A stretch of DNA of 5,406 nt from Planctomycetota bacterium (GTDB taxonomy: Bacteria > Planctomycetota > Phycisphaerae > Sedimentisphaerales > Anaerobacaceae). A program made the position numbers and the translations under genes. The stretch's first letter is position 1; each line of letters starts with the position of its first letter. The stretch is from assembly GCA_023139715.1 (NCBI GenBank), contig JAGLNB010000028.1, forward strand, positions 1-5,406, given 5' to 3'. The notes under the pieces are model-generated. The model was not told where the DNA came from. It saw nothing but the letters and a program-made list of their open reading frames with translations, and did not search any database. Shown here piece by piece: positions 1 to 4,648 of the stretch.

Positions 1-734
1 CCTGCGCGGTGGCCGTAGGTGTCATTTATTTTTTTAAGATTGTCAATGTCGATCATAATCAGTGCTATTTTGCCGCCGTATCTTCGAGAACGCCAAAGCT
101 CTCTTTCGAGCACTTCGTAAAATGTTTTGTGGTTCGTAAGGCCGGTTAAGCCGTCCGTTGTGGCCTGACGCTGTATCTTTTCAAACAGCTTTACATTGCC
201 GATGGAAGCACCGATGAGCTGGCTGAATAATTCAATAAGTGCGATGTTCTCGCTGCTAAAATTTTCACCGTTAATTTTATCTGCGAGATTTAATACGCCT
301 TCTACTTTGTCCTGGCAAATCAGTGGGGCGATGGCGCAATTGTTTGTTTTGTAATTGTCAGAAAAAGCGCGCTGCGATTTTCTGATTATCGGTTTTTTGT
401 GTTTGTCTATGTCAGCGGTTAGGATTATCTCCTTGCTGCTAATAGCCATTACCATAGGCGATGGTGGATTCTGATTTAAAGAAACTATCTTGTTTATCAC
501 AAATGGATGATTGTATTTTTGCAGATGCAATATGTGATTTGTTTCGTCAAGGATGTACAGCGAAGCAAATTTTGCGCCGACCAGTTCGGGAATATTTTTT
601 ATGCATATGTTGGCTATGCGTTCAATGTCGAGACAGTTTATCTGTCTTGCGAGGGGGGTTACCTGCTCAAGCAAAGAAATCCTGCTCGAAGAATGCTTGT
701 TGATATTTTCGATATTGTTAGTGTTTTCAGTCAT
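1..734 (-). CDS. GAF-GGDEF diguanylate cyclase, C-terminus cut by window edge
   Basis: Reading the minus strand from the ATG at 734 gives 244 uninterrupted residues running off the left edge. Residues about 28-180 look like a GAF sensor domain, ending in the typical 'GVLNLADK' and 'LIELFSQLIGASIGNVKLFEK' style strand and helix. From about residue 190 a GGDEF domain begins: DGLTGLTNHKTF (194-205), then MIDIDNLKKINDTYGH (227-242), which holds the metal-binding Asp229 and the conserved N-D-x-x-GH. The GG(D/E)EF signature itself lies outside the window, so catalytic competence cannot be judged. The likely role is synthesis of c-di-GMP under control of a ligand or signal sensed by the GAF domain. 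No signal peptide or membrane segment is seen, so it is probably cytosolic. The ATG has a GGGGAG only 2 bases upstream, which is unusually close. The frame stays open about 60 bases further upstream without a better start. It is divergent from the MerR-type gene. Confidence 0.92.
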   Translation of the reverse strand, partial: MTENTNNIENINKHSSSRISLLEQVTPLARQINCLDIERIANICIKNIPELVGAKFASLYILDETNHILHLQKYNHPFVINKIVSLNQNPPSPMVMAISSKEIILTADIDKHKKPIIRKSQRAFSDNYKTNNCAIAPLICQDKVEGVLNLADKINGENFSSENIALIELFSQLIGASIGNVKLFEKIQRQATTDGLTGLTNHKTFYEVLERELWRSRRYGGKIALIMIDIDNLKKINDTYGHRA

Positions 735-758
735 AACTCCCCAAACTGATTTTCCCAA

Positions 759-768
759 AATATTTACA
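759..768 (-). promoter_or_regulatory. Second copy of the AATATTTACA half-site, upstream of the GGDEF gene
   Basis: The 10-mer AATATTTACA seen here on the plus strand (TGTAAATATT on the coding strand of the GGDEF gene) is identical to 1092-1101 in the merR-type promoter. It ends 25 bases before the GGDEF start codon, a position suited to promoter control. I found no other copy of the 9-base core outside these two promoter regions when reading the window. Being AT-rich, it could be coincidence. A shared regulator is inferred. Confidence 0.35.
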
Positions 769-1044
769 CAACGATTCCATGATTTAACACTTCATTCATA
801 TCCATCTATCGGGTGTTTTGGGGGGCATGTTTTGTAAAAAGCATTTCTAATTAAAGGAAAATCGCTGTTTTTTAATGGCAGCTGCGCTAAATTTTCGTTT
901 TGATTCTAAGCGTTTTTTTAGCCGCTCTGGGGCGATATGGGCAAAATAGTGGTAGTTTGGGATGTTGACGCTTAGTTATAGTCGCTTAAAAATCCTCATT
1001 TTTATTGCTAAAGCAGTTTTTAGGGCAATTCCTGAGAAAAGTTT

Positions 1045-1072
1045 CAAAAAAAAACAAAAAAAAACAGAAAAA
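1045..1072 (+). repeat. Helically phased A-tracts upstream of the -35 box
   Basis: Two runs of nine A (1046-1054 and 1056-1064) and one run of five A (1068-1072) are separated by C residues at 1045, 1055 and 1065, exactly 10 bases apart. A-tracts phased at about one helical turn bend DNA. Placed directly upstream of a TTGACA box they can act as an UP element contacting the RNA polymerase alpha subunit. The arrangement is seen directly; bending and activation are inferred from known A-tract behaviour. Confidence 0.6.
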
Positions 1073-1074
1073 GT

Positions 1075-1103
1075 TTGACATCCGATAAGTAAATATTTAC
1101 ATT
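1075..1103 (+). promoter_or_regulatory. Probable sigma-70-type promoter of the merR-type gene
   Basis: A perfect TTGACA (1075-1080) is followed after 17 bases by TACATT (1098-1103), which matches 4 of 6 positions of TATAAT. Transcription would start near 1110 and leave a leader of about 50 bases. Phased A-tracts lie just upstream, and a 30-bp palindrome covers the -10 box and start site, so repression there is likely. TATAAA at 1105-1110 is a better -10 by sequence but its 24-base spacing is too long. The start site is not proven. Confidence 0.6.
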
Positions 1104-1121
1104 TTATAAAACGTAAATATT
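1092..1121. promoter_or_regulatory. 30-bp near-perfect palindrome, candidate operator
   Basis: The arm AATATTTAC (1092-1100) is repeated in inverted form as GTAAATATT (1113-1121). The middle TTTTATAAAA (1102-1111) is itself a perfect palindrome on the same centre, between 1106 and 1107. Only the pair 1101/1112 (A/C) breaks the symmetry, so 14 of 15 pairs match. GTAAATATTTAC at 1089-1100 is also a perfect 12-bp palindrome, so the core GTAAATATT occurs twice in direct orientation as well (1089 and 1113). It overlaps the predicted -10 region of the downstream MerR-type gene. An operator for autoregulation is the simplest reading; which protein binds is unknown. Confidence 0.65.
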
Positions 1122-1160
1122 GTCTCTATATTATCGATTTGGAACAGGGGATTTTTAGTA

Positions 1161-1454
1161 ATGCAATCAGTACTCGATGAGCAAACTTTGTGCATACCTA
1201 CCAAGTTGTATCGGATTGGGGAATTGGTTCGTTATACCCCGTTTTCACGACAGACAATTCACAACTATACGATAATGGGGCTTATCAGCGAAGTGCAGTG
1301 GACCGAAGGCGGCCATCGATTGTACGACGAATCGGTATTCATGAAATTGTCAAAGATAGTTCAGCTCAAAAGAACAAAGACGCTCGTTGAGATAAAAAAT
1401 ATTTTGAACAAAGAAGAAGCTGCCGAGCAAATGTTGGCAGACGATTCAAATTAA
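1161..1454 (+). CDS. Small MerR-type helix-turn-helix transcriptional regulator
   Basis: The 97-residue protein is almost only a MerR-type DNA-binding domain. YRIGELVRYTPFSRQTIHNY (17-36) matches the MerR helix-turn-helix, followed by the turn MGLI (39-42). The wing carries GGHRLYDE (50-57), and a basic helix runs to about residue 84. The usual long C-terminal dimerisation and effector region, with metal-binding cysteines or a ligand domain, is missing. Family members are often 120 residues or more, so this is a minimal form, perhaps acting without a small-molecule ligand. The ATG at 1161 is preceded by AGGGG at 1146-1150, ten bases away; no other start fits better. It is the first gene of the plus-strand block and lies behind the palindromic promoter, so autoregulation is likely. 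Its targets cannot be read from the sequence; neighbouring flagellar genes and the divergent GGDEF gene are candidates. Confidence 0.88.
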   Translation: MQSVLDEQTLCIPTKLYRIGELVRYTPFSRQTIHNYTIMGLISEVQWTEGGHRLYDESVFMKLSKIVQLKRTKTLVEIKNILNKEEAAEQMLADDSN

Positions 1455-1509
1455 GTTGCTTTATAAATAAAAAATCAGGGAAGGTGCAGGATTCAAGGAT
1501 GAATGGGTT

Positions 1510-1517
1510 GCCGATAA
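1510..1517 (+). promoter_or_regulatory. GCCGATAA, perfect sigma-28 -10 element without a clear -35
   Basis: GCCGATAA equals the FliA -10 consensus and sits 88 bases before the flgB-like start codon. At the standard 11-base spacing the upstream octamer (1491-1498) does not resemble TAAAGTTT. The nearest partial match, TCAAGGAT at 1493-1500, leaves only 9 bases. It may be a weak or altered FliA promoter for the flgB-like gene, or chance. Confidence 0.3.
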
Positions 1518-1605
1518 GACAATTGGTTTTGATTTACGCTGGTCGCTCATATTTTTTCACATCCATATTCTGCCCCAAAAAACAGTCAACTGCGAGGGGT
1601 AAGAT

Positions 1606-2022
1606 ATGAAACTTTCACCATCTACAACGGATAATATAACAGAGGTTCTCATTAAGATAATCGAGTTTACACAAGCCAGACAGAATATACTCATCAGCAA
1701 TGTGAATAATGCTGGCAAGCCGGAATTTATTCCTGAAGATTTGATGGTTGAGGAGTTTTCTGTTTTGCTAAGCGGTGCTATCGATGAGCATATCAATAAT
1801 CAACGGCTTGTTTTATGTGATACCGAGCACGTCAAATTCGGCAGTGACGGCAATTTTGAGGTAAGGCCGGTAGTTGATGATTATGCTGCAGAGCTTCTTG
1901 AAAGCAGCAGCGATGAATATCTCGAATTGCAAATCGACAAACTTGCGGAAAATTCACTCAATCTGAGAATCGCCTCGGAATTATTAAGACAAAAACAGGC
2001 GATGGCTTCGATTTGTGAATAG
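1606..2022 (+). CDS. flgB: Divergent FlgB-like flagellar proximal rod protein
   Basis: The 138-residue length fits FlgB, a proximal rod subunit of the flagellar basal body exported by the flagellar type III apparatus. The N-terminal helix IIEFTQARQNILISNVNNA (18-36) aligns with the FlgB pattern of an amphipathic helix followed by 'NIAN'. The C-terminal helix KLAENSLNLRIASELLRQK (112-130) matches the well-conserved FlgB end ('LAEN.L.Y..A.ELL..K'). The middle is acidic and variable, as usual. It is odd in two ways: the TPGY motif after NIAN is replaced by GKPEF (37-41), and the expected next gene, flgC, is absent; flhG follows after 96 bases. The start at 1606 is supported by GAGGGG at 1594-1599, six bases upstream. 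It could be a diverged FlgB or a rod-related paralogue. There is no signal peptide, as expected for this export route. Confidence 0.72.
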   Translation: MKLSPSTTDNITEVLIKIIEFTQARQNILISNVNNAGKPEFIPEDLMVEEFSVLLSGAIDEHINNQRLVLCDTEHVKFGSDGNFEVRPVVDDYAAELLESSSDEYLELQIDKLAENSLNLRIASELLRQKQAMASICE

Positions 2023-2076
2023 TTGTAGATAATAAGTTGGGCTTTATTTGTGAGTTTTAACGGAAGGGAAGAATAT

Positions 2077-2100
2077 AAACGTTGGCATTAGCTGGCGTTT
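2077..2100 (+). other. Potential RNA stem-loop in the flhG leader
   Basis: In RNA, AAACGUUGGC (2077-2086) can pair with GCUGGCGUUU (2091-2100) around the loop AUUA. This gives ten pairs, of which three consecutive ones are G-U wobbles. It ends seven bases before the GGAGG ribosome site of flhG (2108-2112). No run of U follows, so it is not an intrinsic terminator. It might affect translation or mRNA processing between the flgB-like gene and flhG, or be coincidental. Confidence 0.35.
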
Positions 2101-2118
2101 GAAATCTGGAGGAAGTAG

Positions 2119-3006
2119 ATGTTTTCGACTAATAAGGCGGGGAGCCAGGCGGACAAGCAGGTTGATAAGGAATCTTTTCTTTTACGGCGAATGATGGATG
2201 GCTGTCAGCGAAGGGCAAAAATCCTGGCAGTAACAAGCGGTAAAGGCGGTGTCGGCAAGACGAATATCTCAGCGAATCTTTCGATATGTCTGGCTGCTTC
2301 ACAAAAGAAGGTTTTGCTTCTTGATGCGGATATGTCTTTGGGGAATCTTGATGTTATTATGGATATTAACAGCAAGTACAATATTTCACATATGATAAAC
2401 GGCCACAAAAGCATTGAGGAGATTGTGCATATTACTCCGGGTGGCCTTGGCGTGATTTGCGGTGCTTCAGGTCTTGAAGGGCTGGCTAATGTCGGCGAAT
2501 TTCAGCGTCAGCGTCTTTTGAAAGAGCTGTCTTGTCTTCAGGACGACAATGATATGATAGTTATTGATACTGCAGCTGGTATTTCTAAATCAGTGGTTGG
2601 CTTTTGTCTTGCCTCTGACCATGTTCTCGTTGTTACAACGCCGGATGCCACTGCTATGACGGATGCCTATGCGATGATTAAGGTTCTCGCTGGAAATAAA
2701 TTCGCAGGCCATATAAGTGTTACAGTTAATATGGCAAGAACGATAGCTGAGGGCAAAAAAACATATCAGCAAATAGCGAATGTTGCCAAGCGTTTTCTTG
2801 GCGTGGATGTTTATGACGCTGGGACGCTGCTCAGGGATGAACGGCTGAATAACGCAGTAAGAATGCGAAAGCCGGTTGTTTTGGCTTATCCAAAAGCTCA
2901 GATAACATCGTCGTTGGTGGCTTTGGCGGCTAAATTGAATAATGGTTGCGCAGCCAACACAAGCGAAGATGGATTTTTTAAGAAGGTTGTTGACTGGTTC
3001 TTCTAA
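2119..3006 (+). CDS. flhG: FlhG, MinD-like ATPase controlling flagellar number and placement
   Basis: The 295-residue protein is a MinD/ParA-type P-loop ATPase. The deviant Walker A SGKGGVGKT (40-48) carries the signature Lys42; VLLLDADMSLGNLDV (65-79) is the switch I region; MIVIDTAAG (146-154) is Walker B with Asp150. The wording of 'DADMSLGNLDV', 'YNISHMINGHKSIEEI' and 'GASGLEGLAN' is typical of FlhG/YlxH rather than MinD or Soj. The final DGFFKKVVDWFF is an amphipathic, aromatic-rich helix suited to reversible membrane binding in the ATP-bound dimer. FlhG usually acts with the GTPase FlhF through an N-terminal DQAxxLR motif. Here only SQADKQ (9-14) resembles it, and no flhF is adjacent. 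GGAGG at 2108-2112, six bases upstream, fixes the ATG at 2119. It is probably co-transcribed with the flgB-like gene, and fliA follows after 117 bases. Confidence 0.9.
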   Translation: MFSTNKAGSQADKQVDKESFLLRRMMDGCQRRAKILAVTSGKGGVGKTNISANLSICLAASQKKVLLLDADMSLGNLDVIMDINSKYNISHMINGHKSIEEIVHITPGGLGVICGASGLEGLANVGEFQRQRLLKELSCLQDDNDMIVIDTAAGISKSVVGFCLASDHVLVVTTPDATAMTDAYAMIKVLAGNKFAGHISVTVNMARTIAEGKKTYQQIANVAKRFLGVDVYDAGTLLRDERLNNAVRMRKPVVLAYPKAQITSSLVALAAKLNNGCAANTSEDGFFKKVVDWFF

Positions 3007-3030
3007 AGTTGAGGCCTAAAAGGTCGATAA
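3004..3030 (+). promoter_or_regulatory. Sigma-28 (FliA) promoter in front of fliA
   Basis: TAAAGTTG (3004-3011) matches 7 of 8 bases of the sigma-28 -35 consensus TAAAGTTT. GTCGATAA (3023-3030) matches 7 of 8 of the -10 consensus GCCGATAA. The gap is exactly 11 bases, the standard spacing. The first three bases of the -35 box are the flhG stop codon. Transcription would begin near 3037 and give a leader of about 87 bases to the GTG of fliA. The boxes and spacing are seen directly; autoregulation by FliA is inferred. Confidence 0.72.
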
Positions 3031-3112
3031 TACTTTAGGATAGTGGTTTTTTTATCAGTACAGCTATTGATTTTGTTAGAACCTGTGTATGGATGATGCC
3101 GTATATTTTCAC

Positions 3113-3118
3113 GGAGGA
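3113..3118 (+). promoter_or_regulatory. Ribosome binding site that fixes the GTG start of fliA
   Basis: GGAGGA lies five bases before the GTG at 3124. This strong site supports the non-ATG start over the later in-frame ATG (Met31), which falls inside conserved region 2 of the sigma factor. Confidence 0.8.
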
Positions 3119-3123
3119 ATATT

Positions 3124-3906
3124 GTGAAAACCAAACAACAACAGCAAGTAGATATAAGCAGCGTATGGGAGCAGTTCCATAAAGAGCATGACGATAATTC
3201 CCGCAATTTACTTATGGAGAATTATAGGTATCTCGTCAAATATGCTGCTGAGCGACTCCACAGTAAACTTCCGGATAAAGTTGAAGTAGATGACCTTACC
3301 AGTGCCGGCATTTTCGGCTTAATGGATGCTATTGACGCTTTTGACCCTGCTCGCGGTGTAAAATTTGAGACATATTGTTCGCCTCGTATAAAAGGTTCTA
3401 TTCTTGATGAGTTGCGAAATATGGATTGGGTTCCGCGGCTGGTTCGTGCAAGGGCTCATCGTCTTGGCAAGGCATCACAATCTCTTGAGGCCACGCTTGG
3501 CCGAAAACCTACTAAAGAGGAAACAGCCAAAGAGCTGAATGTGGATATGCAGGAATTCAATAAACTGCACGGCGATTCAAATGCTGTCAGTTTGGTTTCG
3601 CTGGATACTCAGTACAGCGGTGATGATGGCGAAAAAGATATCCGCGAAATCGATGTAATCAAGGATAAGAAAAGCAAAAATCCGCTAATTGAAGTTCAAA
3701 AGCGCGACCTGAAAAATCTTCTCACAAAGGGGCTTACTCGCGCCGAGCGGCTGATTATAGTTTTGTATTATTATGAAGAAATGACGATGAAAGAAATTGG
3801 TGCTACTCTTGATTTATCTGAATCCCGCGTTTCTCAGATGCACTCATCAATTGTTGCTCGCCTGAAAGCACAAATGAATAATCGCAAAAAGGAATTTGCA
3901 ATTTAA
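3124..3906 (+). CDS. fliA: FliA, flagellar sigma-28 RNA polymerase sigma factor
   Basis: The 260-residue length and content fit the sigma-28/FliA-WhiG group, which directs RNA polymerase to late flagellar and chemotaxis genes. Region 2 spans about 27-101. It includes LVKYAAERLHSKLP (37-50), the core-binding segment VDDLTSAGIFGLMDAIDAFD (55-74), the strongly conserved GVKFETYCSPRIKGSILDEL (78-97) and RNMDWVPR (98-105). Region 3 covers about 102-175. Region 4 covers about 204-250, with LTRAERLIIVLYYYEE and a helix-turn-helix, MTMKEIGATLDLSESRVSQ, that reads -35 boxes. There is no region 1.1, as expected for this group. The start is a GTG with a strong GGAGGA five bases upstream. Four glutamines in a row (5-8) form an unusual N-terminus. 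A near-consensus sigma-28 promoter upstream points to positive autoregulation. The anti-sigma factor FlgM is not in the window. The gene converges on nnrE. Confidence 0.93.
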   Translation: MKTKQQQQVDISSVWEQFHKEHDDNSRNLLMENYRYLVKYAAERLHSKLPDKVEVDDLTSAGIFGLMDAIDAFDPARGVKFETYCSPRIKGSILDELRNMDWVPRLVRARAHRLGKASQSLEATLGRKPTKEETAKELNVDMQEFNKLHGDSNAVSLVSLDTQYSGDDGEKDIREIDVIKDKKSKNPLIEVQKRDLKNLLTKGLTRAERLIIVLYYYEEMTMKEIGATLDLSESRVSQMHSSIVARLKAQMNNRKKEFAI

Positions 3907-3926
3907 AGTGATTTGATTTTTTGTTT

Positions 3927-4625
3927 TTATTTTATGTTCGGCTCTATTCCGATTGAAGCGACGAAAACTTCCCCCGTGTATTTGGCTGCTATTTCTGAAT
4001 TTGCAAATCCTTTTTTAACAGCGACAAAAGTTACGGTATATTTTGCTTTTATTGCTGTGGTAAGCGGTTTTCCGCTGTTGCAATCAAGGCCTGATGGTAT
4101 GTCAACTGCAAGAATGGGTATGTTTTGAGCGTTTATTGCTTCTATGAGATTTTTATATTCATTGCTCAAATTTCCCTTTAAGCCGGTTCCGAAAATACAA
4201 TCGATGAGCATATCAGATTTTTGGGTTAGCGTTTTGATTTTACTGCTGATATTTTCACTTTCAATATCCAATTCTTCAATCGGTTGATTTAGTCCTATCA
4301 AAATATCGAGATTTATTTTTGCATCGCCTTTGATTTGATTTTGCTCGCCGATGATTATGACTTTTACTTTAAAGCTGCTGTTTACAAGATGCCTTGCTAT
4401 TACATATCCATCTCCGCCGTTATTTCCTTTTCCGCAGAAGATGCAGACTTTTGGTGTTTTATGGTTTTTAAGTTTTTCCTTAATTAGTTCTGCGCAGCTT
4501 CTTCCGGCATTTTCCATTAGCACTGCGCCTGATATGCCGAGTTTATTTATCGCCCAGCTGTCAAAGCTGCGCACCTCGTCTCTTGTCATTACGAGCTGTT
4601 TTTTGTCAGGCGAATATTTTTCCAT
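3927..4625 (-). CDS. nnrE: NAD(P)H-hydrate epimerase, stand-alone YjeF N-terminal domain
   Basis: NnrE interconverts the R and S forms of hydrated NAD(P)H so that an ATP- or ADP-dependent dehydratase (NnrD) can restore NAD(P)H. The 232 residues match one YjeF N-terminal domain: LTRDEV-like VMTRDEVRSFD (12-22), VLMENAGR (35-42), the glycine-rich nucleotide site CGKGNNGGDGYVIARHL (64-80), MLIDCIFGTGL (139-149) with conserved Asp142, and VDIPSGLD (174-181). The dehydratase domain fused to it in many bacteria is absent, so NnrD must be encoded elsewhere. The ATG at 4625 has no Shine-Dalgarno sequence; nine consecutive A, including the start codon A, precede the G. Met13 is a possible alternative start, also without a ribosome site. 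The gene lies 23 bases after the plsY stop and is probably co-transcribed with it. Confidence 0.92.
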   Translation of the reverse strand: MEKYSPDKKQLVMTRDEVRSFDSWAINKLGISGAVLMENAGRSCAELIKEKLKNHKTPKVCIFCGKGNNGGDGYVIARHLVNSSFKVKVIIIGEQNQIKGDAKINLDILIGLNQPIEELDIESENISSKIKTLTQKSDMLIDCIFGTGLKGNLSNEYKNLIEAINAQNIPILAVDIPSGLDCNSGKPLTTAIKAKYTVTFVAVKKGFANSEIAAKYTGEVFVASIGIEPNIK

Positions 4626-4648
4626 TTTTTTTTGTCTGGTATTATTTA

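Larger units (their letters stand above)
735..1160. other. Divergent intergenic region between the GGDEF gene and the merR-type gene
   Basis: This 426-base AT-rich stretch has no convincing ORF. The right quarter, about 1045-1121, is a regulated promoter made of phased A-tracts, a -35 box and a palindrome, each listed separately. The left end, 735-800, must hold the promoter and ribosome site of the leftward GGDEF gene and contains one copy of the palindrome half-site. Between about 800 and 1040 I see only weak structure: GCAGCTGC at 878-885 and a 7-bp inverted pair, CTAAGCG (906-912) with CGCTTAG (969-975). That middle part has no recognisable RNA gene. Confidence 0.7.

Noticed and set aside
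461..837. Three overlapping plus-strand ORFs of 80-94 codons
   Set aside because: They lie mostly opposite the well-supported GAF-GGDEF gene and show no recognisable domain or ribosome site.
906..975. Inverted pair CTAAGCG / CGCTTAG in the intergenic region
   Set aside because: Seven bases separated by 56, likely to occur by chance.
1006..1020. TGCTAAAGCA followed by T residues, terminator-like
   Set aside because: The stem is only three to four pairs with a tiny loop, and no gene ends upstream of it.
1105..1110. TATAAA as the -10 box of the merR-type promoter
   Set aside because: The 24-base gap to TTGACA is beyond even MerR-type long spacers of 19-20 bases; TACATT at 17 bases fits better.
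2083..2096. TGGCATTAGCTGGC resembling a sigma-54 -24/-12 promoter upstream of flhG
   Set aside because: The GG-to-GC distance is one base shorter than the strict sigma-54 spacing and the -12 box is poor; the segment is better explained as a hairpin.
3884..3899. GCAAA...TTTGC stem at the end of fliA as a terminator
   Set aside because: Five weak pairs lying inside the coding sequence; too unstable.
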